DNA of 64,000 bases from Pseudomonas sp. R28(2017) (GTDB lineage Bacteria > Pseudomonadota > Gammaproteobacteria > Pseudomonadales > Pseudomonadaceae): NCBI RefSeq assembly GCF_002112505.1, contig NZ_NEHW01000014.1, forward strand, positions 85,700-149,699, given 5' to 3'. Each line of letters begins with the position of its first letter. Position 1 is the stretch's first letter. Positions 43,801 to 51,087 of the stretch are shown piece after piece. The translations under genes and the position numbers were made by a program. Under the pieces are notes generated by a model. It was not told the origin of the DNA. It searched no databases and worked only from the letters and a program-made list of their open reading frames with translations.

Positions 43801-44576
43801 GCGCCCACTTCATCCAGCCAGGCCTCGACCTGCTCCAGGCAGGCGCTTTCCTTGAGGCTGGCCACCGCGATGGGCAGCGGGTTGAGCCCGGCCGCCTGCA
43901 GGCGCTCGCAGAACACGTCGATGAAGGCAGTGTTGGCGGCCTGCAGGTGCGAGCGATAGAACAGCAACGGCGCCACGGGGTACTCGCTGTTCCACTGGCT
44001 GAACCAGTCCTCGAGCAGCGCACCGGGATTGCGCGGGTGATACACCGAAGTCCGCGGCAAAGGCTGCGGTTCGTCCCAGCTGTACTCGCGCCCCAGCCAC
44101 TGGCTGGCCAGGCATTTGAACAGGTTGACGGCATTGCTCTTGCCGCCCTGGCGCAGGTAGTGCCAGAGCCGCTCGGCCGGCTCGCCGGTGACGTTGCCCA
44201 GGCCGGTCAGTTCCGGGTCCGGGCGATCATCGCCGGGCACCAGGATCAGCTGCACACCGCGCGCGGCCAGTTCGACCAATTGCTCGACGCCGTAGCGCCA
44301 GTAGCCGACGCCGCCGTGCAGCGACACCAGGATCACCTTGGCATGGCGCAGTACCTCGTCGACATACAGGTCGACCGAGGCATGGTTCTGCACCTGCATC
44401 GGGTTGGCCAGGCGCAGGCTGGGGAAGTCGGCCGGCAGTTGCTCGGCGGTTTCGGCGAGCAGTGCCAGGTGCGAATCGCCGCTGCAGAGGATCACCAGGT
44501 CGGCGGGCGTCTGGCCGAGGTCGGCGATGCTGTCGTCCGGCACAAAGCCGCCGGGCTGGGTCCGCAGCAGGTGCAT
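40815..44576 (-). CDS. cobN: Aerobic cobaltochelatase large subunit CobN
   Basis: Inserts Co2+ into hydrogenobyrinate a,c-diamide in aerobic cobalamin synthesis. At 1253 residues it matches CobN/ChlH-type chelatases, with recognisable segments HVGKHGNLEWLPGKGVGLS (metal/tetrapyrrole region, about 543-561), DKRDFEI-type C-terminal core, and the terminal YQSLADAYVLDPATRDFM. It follows cobW by three bases and is followed by ChlI-like and VWA genes in place of cobS/cobT. Confidence 0.95.
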   Translation of the reverse strand: MHLLRTQPGGFVPDDSIADLGQTPADLVILCSGDSHLALLAETAEQLPADFPSLRLANPMQVQNHASVDLYVDEVLRHAKVILVSLHGGVGYWRYGVEQLVELAARGVQLILVPGDDRPDPELTGLGNVTGEPAERLWHYLRQGGKSNAVNLFKCLASQWLGREYSWDEPQPLPRTSVYHPRNPGALLEDWFSQWNSEYPVAPLLFYRSHLQAANTAFIDVFCERLQAAGLNPLPIAVASLKESACLEQVEAWLDEVGAEVLINTTGFALSSPERPNLRPFRRDIPVLQAICAQDNQPGWEASEQGLGARDLAMHIALPELDGRIITRPVSFKDMAWRSERSQSDVVCYRAHPERMDFVAELARRWVELARLPNGQKRVALVLANYPTRDGRIGNGVGLDTPAAALNILLALQAEGYPLAQLPGSGTQLIHQLLGGVTNDLEHLDQRPCAQSLSLADYQAAFERLPEANRQAVLERWGPPEQDPMYRAGRLMVAGLRFGLTFVGIQPARGYQVDPSAVYHDPDLVPPHGYLAFHFWLRHAFAADSVIHVGKHGNLEWLPGKGVGLSAHCWPDALLGPLPNIYPFIVNDPGEGAQAKRRTQAVIIDHLMPPLTRAETYGPLRHLEQLADEFYEAQLLDPRRARELQRDILELVKANHIDRELQLEGQLDDAAVWLPRLDTYLCDLKESQIRDGLHVFGQSPQARLRLDTLLALLRVERGDGRGGNASLLRTLAKALALGFDPLDCELGEAWSGPRPALLQAVGEDPWRTCGDTRERLELLALRIIEQALVGPVQLPEQPEWQPVHDVITALREQVAPDLDACGAAEINGLLAALAGRFVPAGPSGAPSRGRLDVLPTGRNFYTVDVRNLPTTTAWRLGFASANLILERHLQDHGDHLRQLGLSVWGTATMRTGGDDIAQAMALMGVRPVWATGSQRVDDFEILPLSLLDRPRVDVTLRVSGFFRDAFGNLIRLFDAAVQAVAALDEPDDLNPLAARVRNERASLQAQGVDAEQAARQAGWRVFGAKPGAYGAGVQNAIDGRLWHSRDDLAEVYLNHGGYAYGASDEGTPARAQFARRLGQVQAVLQNQDNHEHDLLDSNDYYQFQGGMLAASETLSGAAVASYHGDHSQVDRPRIRTLKEELNRVIRARALNPKWIDGAKRHGYKGAFELAATVDNLFAFDATTHLIDDHHYQSLADAYVLDPATRDFMREHNPEALRDLTERLLEAQQRGLWEAPGDYREALEAQLLDGEEQA

Positions 44577-44579
44577 GGG

Positions 44580-45647
44580 TCAGGCGCCCAGGGCCTGGCG
44601 CAGGCGCGCTTCCAGTTGCACGGCGTCGAGGTCCTGGCCAATCAGCACCAGGCGGGTGATGCGTGGCTCATCGGCGCGCCAGGCGCGGTCGAAGTGTTTG
44701 TCGAAACGGGTCCCCACGCCCTGCACCAGCAGGCGCATCGGCTTGCCAGGGATGGCCGCGAAACCTTTGGCGCGCAGGATGCCGAACTCCACCACCAGCT
44801 GGGTCAAGGCATCGAGCAGCAGGCTTTCGTCGGCTTCGGGCAGGTCGATGGAGATCGAATCGAAGGCGTCGTGGTCGTGATCGTCATGGTCGTCGCCGTC
44901 ATGGTGGCTGTCGTGGTGGGTGCGACGGCCATCGATGTGCGCCTCGGACTCCGCGCCCACGCCCAACAGCACCTCCAGCGGCAGCCGGCCACTGCTGGCT
45001 TCGATCACCTTGACCGCTGGCGGCAGCTCCTCGGCCACTTCGGCACGGACCTTGGCCAGGCCTTCGGCGTCGATCAGGTCAGCCTTGTTCAGTACCACCA
45101 GGTCGGCGCTGGCCAGCTGATCGGCGAACAGTTCGTGCAGCGGCGATTCGTGGTCCAGGTTGGGGTCGAGCTTGCGTTGCGCGTCGACCTGCTCCGGGTA
45201 GGCGGCGAAGGTGCCGGCAGCCACGGCCGGGCTGTCGACCACGGTAATCACCGCGTCGACGGTGCAGGCGTTGCGGATTTCCGGCCACTGGAAGGCTTGC
45301 ACCAGCGGCTTGGGCAGTGCCAGGCCGCTGGTTTCGATGAGGATGTGGTCGAGATCGCCGCGGCGCGCGACCAGTTCGCGCATCACCGGGAAGAACTCTT
45401 CCTGCACGGTGCAGCACAGGCAGCCGTTGGCCAGTTCATAGACGCGGCCGCTGGCTTCTTCCTCGGTGCAGCCGATGCTGCATTGCTTGAGGATTTCGCC
45501 GTCGATGCCAAGCTCGCCGAATTCGTTGACGATGACCGCGATACGGCGGCCCTGGGCGTTGTCGAGCATGTGGCGGAGCAAGGTGGTCTTGCCGGAGCCG
45601 AGGAAGCCGGTAACGATGGTGACGGGGAGCTTGGCCAGTGTTTTCAT
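44580..45647 (-). CDS. cobW: Metal-handling GTPase CobW
   Basis: A COG0523 GTPase thought to deliver cobalt to CobN. The 355-residue protein has Walker A GFLGSGKTT (about 14-22), the metal-binding CLCC motif (within NGCLCCTVQ, about 73-81), NKAD for guanine recognition, and a His/Asp-rich loop (HHDSHHDGDDHDDHDHD, about 230-247) likely to bind metal. The start at MKTLAKL lies about 110 bases after the cobalamin riboswitch, so it heads the riboswitch-controlled operon. Confidence 0.93.
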   Translation of the reverse strand: MKTLAKLPVTIVTGFLGSGKTTLLRHMLDNAQGRRIAVIVNEFGELGIDGEILKQCSIGCTEEEASGRVYELANGCLCCTVQEEFFPVMRELVARRGDLDHILIETSGLALPKPLVQAFQWPEIRNACTVDAVITVVDSPAVAAGTFAAYPEQVDAQRKLDPNLDHESPLHELFADQLASADLVVLNKADLIDAEGLAKVRAEVAEELPPAVKVIEASSGRLPLEVLLGVGAESEAHIDGRRTHHDSHHDGDDHDDHDHDAFDSISIDLPEADESLLLDALTQLVVEFGILRAKGFAAIPGKPMRLLVQGVGTRFDKHFDRAWRADEPRITRLVLIGQDLDAVQLEARLRQALGA

Positions 45648-45754
45648 GTCGCGTTGCCCTTGGCAGGTTGGCGCGGGCACACGGGACGAAAGCCACAGGC
45701 CAGGCCGGCCGGGCTCGTTCGCCACCGGATCACCCCGCCCGGTTGAAAGTCGAA

Positions 45755-45955
45755 ATCGTCTCGAGGCAGGTCTCCTGGCTTGCACCGTTCCAGCTTTTAC
45801 AAGCGTCTGGCGGGATGACGCCTTCCCGCGCATTGGCGCAGTGGCTGTGTCGTCCGTTGTCGGTGCTTACAGTTGCGGGGGCAGCCGCGGCTTGTACCGC
45901 GTTCCCGTCTTAGCTTCGGCCTGGCCGAAGAACCTCGAAGTCGCAAGGCTACGCG
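45755..45955 (-). promoter_or_regulatory. Cobalamin (B12) riboswitch
   Basis: On the minus strand the conserved elements occur in order: GGGAA...GGTAC, GGCTGCCCCCGCAACTGTAAG, the AGCCACTG element, and the B12 box AGCCAGGAGACCTGCC (45780-45765). It precedes cobW and should switch off the cobW-cobN-chlI-VWA operon when adenosylcobalamin is abundant. Confidence 0.95.
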
Positions 45956-46153
45956 GGGGGTGGCGGGGGGTCAACTGTTGCCTGGCAGGTGTTCGCCGAA
46001 TATGTTGCAGCGCCTATGAGATCGAGCGCCCTCACTCCAGCCTTCAAAGGAACTGCCAGCATCCGCTGCTGCCTGATGCTGTACCGATTTTCAGCTTAGC
46101 TATACAAGACAACCAGCGTTGTACACCTGCTGCCCCCCCAAGATGGAGCCGGC
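45956..46153 (+). other. Upstream region of idi2
   Basis: About 200 bases between the riboswitch 5' end and the isomerase gene. No gene. It should hold the divergent promoters for the cob operon and idi; no clear -35/-10 pair was chosen. Confidence 0.35.
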
Positions 46154-47200
46154 ATGAAGAAGAACCCGCTGAGTCAACGCAAGGACGATCATCTGGATAT
46201 CGTTCTGGCCACCAGCATTAGCGCCCACGGCGTGGACCCAGGCTGGTCGGCACTGCGCTTCGAGCACTGCGCACTACCGGAGATGGCCCTGAACGACATC
46301 GACCTGGGCACCCAACTGTTCGGCCATACCCTGCACGCCCCGCTGCTGATCAGTTCCATGACCGGTGGCGCGGAACGCGCACGCTTCATCAACCAGCACC
46401 TCGCCGAGGCGGCCCAGGCCCTCGGCATCGCCATGGGCGTGGGCTCGCAGCGCGTCAGCCTGCGCAGTGGCCACGACCAGGGCCTGACCGGCGAACTGCG
46501 TCGCCTGGCACCGGATGTGCCGCTACTGGCCAACCTCGGCGCCGCCCAGTTGCGCGAGGCAGATGGCCTGGACCTGGCGCGCCGCGCCGTCGACACCCTG
46601 CAGGCCAATGCCCTGATCATCCACCTCAACCCCCTGCAGGAAGCCGTACAGCCTGAAGGCGACCGTGACTGGCGCGGCGTGCTGAAACGCATCGAAACCC
46701 TGACCTCCCAGTTGCCGGCGCCGGTGATCGTCAAGGAAGTCGGTGCGGGCCTATCACCCAGCGTCGCGCGCATGCTCTGCGATGCTGGCGTGGCCATGAT
46801 CGACGTGGCCGGTGCCGGCGGCACCAGCTGGGCAGCGGTGGAAGCCGAACGCGCCGGTAGCGCCGCCGAGCGCGAGGTCGCCCTGGCGTTTGCCGACTGG
46901 GGCATCCCCACCGCACACTGCCTGCTGGCCGTACGCCGCGCCGTGCCGGAAATCGGCCTGATCGCCTCCGGCGGTGTGGCCAACGGCGTCGATGCCGCCA
47001 AGGCCATTCGCCTCGGTGCCGACCTGGTAGGCCAGGCGGCCAGCGTATTGAGTGCCGCCGTGGTCTCCACCCAGGCCGTGGTGGAGCATTTCGACATTCT
47101 CCTGCGCCAGCTGCGTATCGCCTGCTTCTGTACCGGCTCGCGCAACCTCGCGCAGCTGCGCCGGGCGCGCTTGCTGCCGAGCCACCTGCCACCGCCATGA
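46154..47200 (+). CDS. fni: Type 2 isopentenyl-diphosphate isomerase
   Basis: FMN- and NADPH-dependent enzyme interconverting IPP and DMAPP. The 348-residue TIM-barrel protein shows RKDDHLDIVL (about 9-18), ISSMTGG (about 67-73, flavin region), HLNPLQE (about 156-162, catalytic Gln), VIVKEVG and the FMN-phosphate segment GGVANGVDAAKAI. The organism presumably makes IPP by the MEP pathway, so this enzyme balances the two isomers. Stands alone, between the cob and mdc loci. Confidence 0.92.
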   Translation: MKKNPLSQRKDDHLDIVLATSISAHGVDPGWSALRFEHCALPEMALNDIDLGTQLFGHTLHAPLLISSMTGGAERARFINQHLAEAAQALGIAMGVGSQRVSLRSGHDQGLTGELRRLAPDVPLLANLGAAQLREADGLDLARRAVDTLQANALIIHLNPLQEAVQPEGDRDWRGVLKRIETLTSQLPAPVIVKEVGAGLSPSVARMLCDAGVAMIDVAGAGGTSWAAVEAERAGSAAEREVALAFADWGIPTAHCLLAVRRAVPEIGLIASGGVANGVDAAKAIRLGADLVGQAASVLSAAVVSTQAVVEHFDILLRQLRIACFCTGSRNLAQLRRARLLPSHLPPP

Positions 47201-47245
47201 GGCCTGTCGCTGTGGCATGATCAGGGTCTTCCTTCCCGCTGGCCG

Positions 47246-48166
47246 ATGCGCATGCTGATCGACGAAGAACTGACCCTGAAGAAGCTCGAAACCTTCCTCG
47301 CCTTCATGCGCAGCGGCAACCTCGGCCGCGCCGCCGCCGAACTGTCCACCAGCGCGGTCAGCGTGCACCGGGCCATCCACTCCCTGGAAAGCGCCCTGCG
47401 CTGCCCGCTGTTCAAGCACGAAGGCCGCCAGTTGATCCCGCTGGAAAGCGCCTACGTGCTGGAAAAGAAAGCCCGCCAACTGATCCAGGACGCCGAGCAG
47501 ATGGTGCGCCAGACCCGCGAAGCCGCCGGTTTCTATGCCGAACGCTTCCGCCTTGGCGCGCTGTATTCGCTGACCGTCAAGACCGTGCCCAAACTGGTGA
47601 TGGGCCTGAAGCTGCGGCGCAGCGAGCTGAACATCGACCTGACCTTGGGCTCCAACGTCGACCTGCTGCAACGCCTGAAGAACCACGAGCTGGAAGCCAT
47701 CCTGGTGTCACTGGACGAGAGCGTGGCCGACCCGGCCTGCGAACAGCTGCCGCTGTTCTCCGACGACATCTTCCTCGCCGTGCCGACCGATTCACCGTTC
47801 GCCGTGCAGCAAGAAGTGGACCTGGCGGACCTGGCCGACTCCACCTTCATCACCCTGACCCAGGGCTTCGCCACCCACCGTGATGGGGCACGGGTGTTCC
47901 AGCAGGCGGGGTTCGAGCCCAAGGTGGCGATGCAGGTGAACGACATCTTCACCCTGCTGAGCATGGTCAGCTCCGGGGTGGGGTTCGCCCTGCTGCCGGG
48001 GCGGATCGCAGCGGTGTACGAAAACCGCGTGAAGCTGATTGCGCTGCAGGCGCGCTATCGCTTGCAGCAGCATATCGGGGTGGTGTTTCTCAAGGCCCGG
48101 GAGCGAGAGCCGAATCTGTTGGCCTTGTTGGCTGAGTGCCGGATGTATAGTCGACAAGTTGAGTAA
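47246..48166 (+). CDS. mdcR: LysR-type malonate regulator MdcR
   Basis: A 306-residue LysR protein (HTH about 22-42: GNLGRAAAELSTSAVSVHRA; effector domain about 95-300) resembling the MdcR regulators of Pseudomonas malonate loci. It lies at the far end of the mdc/mad gene block and is convergent with it. MdcR responds to malonate and activates the mdc operon. A diverged copy of its 3' end is found 1 kb downstream. Confidence 0.85.
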   Translation: MRMLIDEELTLKKLETFLAFMRSGNLGRAAAELSTSAVSVHRAIHSLESALRCPLFKHEGRQLIPLESAYVLEKKARQLIQDAEQMVRQTREAAGFYAERFRLGALYSLTVKTVPKLVMGLKLRRSELNIDLTLGSNVDLLQRLKNHELEAILVSLDESVADPACEQLPLFSDDIFLAVPTDSPFAVQQEVDLADLADSTFITLTQGFATHRDGARVFQQAGFEPKVAMQVNDIFTLLSMVSSGVGFALLPGRIAAVYENRVKLIALQARYRLQQHIGVVFLKAREREPNLLALLAECRMYSRQVE

Positions 48167-48332
48167 CCTCTCCGCCTCAAACGTTACATGCTGTTACGCC
48201 TGGCCGCTGAAAAAATCAGATATAGCCCCTTCCTCGTAGGACGTTTCCCAAAGATACTGCCGACGCCCATTTTTCGTTGCACAGGGTCAACGTGGCTTCT
48301 AGTCTCGGCCGGTCGCTGCCAATTCAGCGATC

Positions 48333-48454
48333 GGTTTTGACAGACCGTAGACGTTGTCCTCGTGTGCACACTTTAATGGTGGCTGTACGTGCGGGCACTT
48401 CTGGTGCGCCGAGTGCCAACGTCTCGGTCTGTCAACCCGCGTACAGCTGCCACC
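48333..48454 (+). ncRNA. Strongly folding leader RNA upstream of DUF6124-like gene
   Basis: Arm A (48333-48356) can pair with A' (48417-48437) over 21 base pairs with two small bulges. Arm B (48378-48395) pairs with B' (48436-48454) over 16 base pairs. The order A-B-A'-B' makes them a pseudoknot or alternatives. A smaller hairpin (GCAC/GTGC, 48395-48407) lies between. Near the gene start, CTCCA (48483-48487) can pair with TGGAG (48499-48503), covering the ribosome site, while GTGG (48476-48479) can pair with CCAC (48485-48488). Whether it is transcribed is not known. Confidence 0.6.
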
Positions 48455-48510
48455 TCATTGTTTGACAGCAAGGCCGTGGTAGCTCCACTTATCTACGTTG
48501 GAGTTCGACC

Positions 48511-48753
48511 ATGCTCAAGATCGTCCCCGATCCACCCCACTATCTCCACGCCCTCGAAGACACGCTGATGATGGCCGCCGACTACGCACTCTGTGCCGAG
48601 GTCGTTGCCCAACAGGCAATGCTGATGCAGCCCAAGTCACCCGTGTCGCTGTTGATCATGACGTCAATGCACGAGCTCGAAACCCTACGCAAATTGCTCG
48701 AATCGGCGCTGGTTCAAATCCAGAAACCAGCCGACCCGCAGACGTTGCATTAA
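48511..48753 (+). CDS. Small DUF6124-like protein
   Basis: An 80-residue helical protein (MLKIVPDPPHYLHALEDTLM...) like the small Pseudomonas proteins grouped as DUF6124 (the ProPro after the first strand is typical). Role unknown. Its Shine-Dalgarno (TTGGAG) lies within a possible sequestering hairpin, so translation may be controlled by the leader. Located in the patchwork between mdcR and madM. Confidence 0.65.
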   Translation: MLKIVPDPPHYLHALEDTLMMAADYALCAEVVAQQAMLMQPKSPVSLLIMTSMHELETLRKLLESALVQIQKPADPQTLH

Positions 48754-48853
48754 TCCACATCATGATTTGCCTGGCCTGACGCTATCACTGGCTGGCGCCC
48801 TCGCACAGCGCCGCCCCTGAGGTTGTAGACGACCCTTAGGCATGTGGTGAACC

Positions 48854-48883
48854 AGTGGGAGCCCGGCTTGCCGGCGATTGGGC
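48854..48883 (+). repeat. REP element of a foreign class
   Basis: AGTGGGAGCCCGGCTTGCCG followed by GCGATTGGG resembles the REP class of P. fluorescens/P. syringae relatives (GGGAGCCGGCTTGCCGGCG), not the GGGAGCGGGCTTGCCCGCG class found elsewhere in the window. Confidence 0.65.
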
Positions 48884-48919
48884 CAGCCCAGGCAGTTTCA
48901 ACTTCAGGGAGATCAAACC

Positions 48920-49189
48920 ATGGCCACTGAAGAAACCCATTTCACAGTCGGCAAAACCACCTTCTACCAGGGTGATAACCAGACCCATCCCCTCTTCCGC
49001 ATCGAACCCGGCATCCCTTGCCAAAGCGCCCGCGAACAGGCCTCTGAACTGATGGGCTACGTGCGCGACCTGACCATCGACGGCCTGATGGAAGACAAAC
49101 CCCAGCTGCTCTGGGCCTCACACTATCTCAGCGCCCTGGCCAAGGCACTGCTCGATGATGCCGAACTGGGCATGATGAAGACGCCTTGA
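48920..49189 (+). CDS. DUF3077-like small protein
   Basis: An 89-residue helical protein (MATEETHFTVGKTTFYQGD...) matching DUF3077 by the core LFRIEPGIPCQSAREQASEL and the following helix. The start at MATEET has AGGGAG 8 nt upstream. Function unknown. It follows the DUF6124-like gene and a foreign-type REP, probably the same transferred segment. Confidence 0.7.
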   Translation: MATEETHFTVGKTTFYQGDNQTHPLFRIEPGIPCQSAREQASELMGYVRDLTIDGLMEDKPQLLWASHYLSALAKALLDDAELGMMKTP

Positions 49190-49209
49190 ATAAGGGCAAT
49201 GAATCGAGT

Positions 49210-49286
49210 CGGTGTTTCTCAAGGGCCAGGAGCGGGAGCCGCCGGCCTTGTTGGCTGAATTCCGGATGTACAGCCGAGAGAATTGA
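49210..49286 (+). pseudogene. Remnant of an mdcR 3' end
   Basis: A stretch aligned with the last 80 bases of mdcR: both contain GGTGTTTCTCAAGG, GCCTTGTTGGCTGA and CCGGATGTA and end at TTGAG with the stop. It would encode VFLKGQEREPPALLAEFRMY, against VFLKAREREPNLLALLAECR in mdcR, with a 6-base deletion and about 80% identity. No 5' part is present. It marks a recombination boundary. Confidence 0.8.
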
Positions 49287-49470
49287 GCTGGACTCTTGGG
49301 GTCGCGTTGCGGCCCCGGCCGGCCTCTGCGAACCCCCAATTCTGCCAGTAGCGCCCTCATTGTAAGTAAGGCCATGCTTGAACCCTGGAAACACAGAAGG
49401 CTCGTAGGGTGCGTATGAACGCACAACTTTTTCCATAGCGCAGGACAGCGATGCTCGACGGGAGAGTTCA

Positions 49471-50184
49471 GTGTTTACTTATACTTGTTACGGCTATGAC
49501 ACAGAGGACAGCAAACGCCCGTCGCAGTTGGGGTTCAACGGCGAGCACAGGGAGACCTTGACCAGTAGTTACGGGCTGGGCAAGGGCTACCGTTTGTACA
49601 GCACCGTGTTGATGCGCTTCAACTCGCCCGATAGTTACAGTCCGTTCGCTGACGGGGGCCTTAATGCCTATGGTTACTGCGCAGGAGATCCCGTCAACCT
49701 GATCGATCCTGACGGGCACATGCCGGTGCGCCACCCTCCCAGCCGATCGCCGAGCCCTCCAAGCCGGAGCGGAGCTCAAGCACCATTACCACGAGGCCGA
49801 GCGCGAAACCGGAGCGCAGAACAAGCACGAATAGGACGGGGCCGCGCTCCAAGCCCGAGCCCAAATCGACCGCAAGCCCCGGACGGAAATCCTGGCGGCA
49901 ACGGACGAGAAAGCCGCTCAAGCTCATCGGCATCCGATGACCGCAACTACCAACAGCTTTACCATTTAAGGCGAAGCCCCTCACCACAACCACGTCCTGA
50001 AAACCTTGCAGAACAACTGATAGCAGCGGCTCAAAGGCTCAATATACGTCGGGATATACACATATATCACCATGATGGACCGGTCCAGATTATCCAAAAT
50101 CCCGGGCCTAGGCAGGTAGAACAACCCAGGCATCTACCACCACTGGTTAGCGAACTGCGTGACTCACGCTCCCCTTCAAGGTGA
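49471..50184 (+). CDS. Orphan RHS-repeat core tip with unknown C-terminus
   Basis: A 237-residue protein opening in the conserved RHS-associated core (FNGEHRETLTSSYGLGKGYR, then RFNSPDSYSPFADGGLNAYG and DPVNLIDPDGHMP, about 15-88). The remaining 150 residues are a Ser/Pro/Arg-rich linker and a short terminal module (NLAEQLIAAAQRLNIRRDIH...). There is no upstream full RHS gene, so this is a displaced toxin-tip cassette rather than a working polymorphic toxin. The GTG start has GGAGAG nearby. No immunity gene was identified next to it. Confidence 0.75.
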   Translation: MFTYTCYGYDTEDSKRPSQLGFNGEHRETLTSSYGLGKGYRLYSTVLMRFNSPDSYSPFADGGLNAYGYCAGDPVNLIDPDGHMPVRHPPSRSPSPPSRSGAQAPLPRGRARNRSAEQARIGRGRAPSPSPNRPQAPDGNPGGNGRESRSSSSASDDRNYQQLYHLRRSPSPQPRPENLAEQLIAAAQRLNIRRDIHIYHHDGPVQIIQNPGPRQVEQPRHLPPLVSELRDSRSPSR

Positions 50185-50190
50185 TAGAAC

Positions 50191-50221
50191 AGGTTGGGCC
50201 TCTACTAAGGCCCAACCTTCT
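50191..50221 (+). terminator. Terminator after RHS tip
   Basis: AGGTTGGGCC, an eight-base loop, GGCCCAACCT then TTCT: a perfect 10-bp stem. Confidence 0.85.
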
Positions 50222-50285
50222 ATCCCATCAACCTGCGCGCACAGAAATACAAGATCGAAGGAGAGATGATCAAAAGATTGAGCTG
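50220..50285 (-). pseudogene. Remnant resembling a madM 3' end
   Basis: The minus strand reads LLIISPSILYFCARRLMG and ends at the same TAG stop as intact madM, whose end is CLMGPSVLYFCVRGLVG. About two thirds of the residues over the last 14 codons match. Bases upstream do not continue the gene. It sits on the far side of the RHS tip from the mdcR remnant. Confidence 0.65.
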
Positions 50286-50292
50286 AACCATC

Positions 50293-50318
50293 CGCGGCTT
50301 TAGCCGCGAAGAGGCCAG
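50293..50318. repeat. Degenerate REP at madM 3' end
   Basis: CGCGGCTTTAGCCGCGAAGA followed by GGCCAG is a single P. putida-type REP variant that ends next to the madM stop codon. Confidence 0.7.
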
Positions 50319-50320
50319 TA

Positions 50321-51085
50321 CTAGCCAACCAGTCCCCTGACGCAGAAATACAGCACTGAAGGCCCCATCAAGCACCCAAGCCCAGTGTGGAAGGTCGCAG
50401 TCAGCGCACCGTAGGGCACCAGCCGCCGATCGGTAGCCGCGAGCCCGGCTGTCACACCCGACACCGTCCCCGCCAACCCACCAAACACCATCGCCGAGCG
50501 CGGGTTGTCCAACGCCAGCAACCGCGCCGACACCGGCGTGAACACCATCACCAGGATCGCCTTGATCAACCCGGTGGCAATCGACAGCGCCACCACGTCC
50601 GAACTCGCCCCCAGCGCCGCCCCGGTCACCGGCCCGACGATATAGGTCACTGCCCCGGCACCGATGGTGGTCATGCTCACCGCATCCCGATAACCAAAGG
50701 CATAGGCCACCGCGCAACCGACGATGAACGGCAGCACCGTACCCAGCAGCAGCGACACCGCACCAATCATCCCGGCCTTGCGCGCTTCGGTGGCCTGCAC
50801 CTCGAAGGCCGTGGCGACGATGGCGAAGTCACGCAGCATGGCCCCGCCCATCAGGCCGATGCCAGAGAACAGCGCCATGTCGGCCAGGCCCTTCTGCCCG
50901 CCGGTCACGGTACCGCCCACCCAGGCCAGCACCAGGCCGATGACGATGGCGATGGCCGAGCCGTGCACCCGGCCAAAGGTCAGGTACTTTGACAGCAGCA
51001 CCGACAACCACATGATCCCGCCAACCACCGCAAAGGCAGTGATCAGGCCATTGTGTTCCAGGGCATTGTCAATGATCGGCCACAT
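50321..51085 (-). CDS. madM: Malonate transporter subunit MadM
   Basis: Large subunit of the MadL-MadM malonate/Na+ symporter. A 254-residue inner-membrane protein with about eight hydrophobic segments; characteristic stretches are WLSVLLSKYLTFGRVHGSAI (about 27-46) and GPVTGAALGASSDVVALSIA. It begins 2 nt after madL and is the last gene of the mdc operon. Confidence 0.9.
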   Translation of the reverse strand: MWPIIDNALEHNGLITAFAVVGGIMWLSVLLSKYLTFGRVHGSAIAIVIGLVLAWVGGTVTGGQKGLADMALFSGIGLMGGAMLRDFAIVATAFEVQATEARKAGMIGAVSLLLGTVLPFIVGCAVAYAFGYRDAVSMTTIGAGAVTYIVGPVTGAALGASSDVVALSIATGLIKAILVMVFTPVSARLLALDNPRSAMVFGGLAGTVSGVTAGLAATDRRLVPYGALTATFHTGLGCLMGPSVLYFCVRGLVG

Positions 51086-51087
51086 GA

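Noticed and set aside
42873..45746. 957-codon plus-strand frame opposite cobN and cobW
   Set aside because: High-GC codon bias leaves long open antisense frames. The minus-strand CobN and CobW have clear motifs and full family length.
48189..48341. 50-codon plus-strand frame after mdcR (starts MLLRLAAEKIRY)
   Set aside because: No ribosome site, no recognisable motif, and it runs into the first arm of the folding leader.
50220..50717. 165-codon minus-strand frame spanning the madM 3' end and the downstream gap
   Set aside because: Most of it is another frame of madM. Only its last 14-18 codons are of interest, as a madM-like remnant, and are listed separately.
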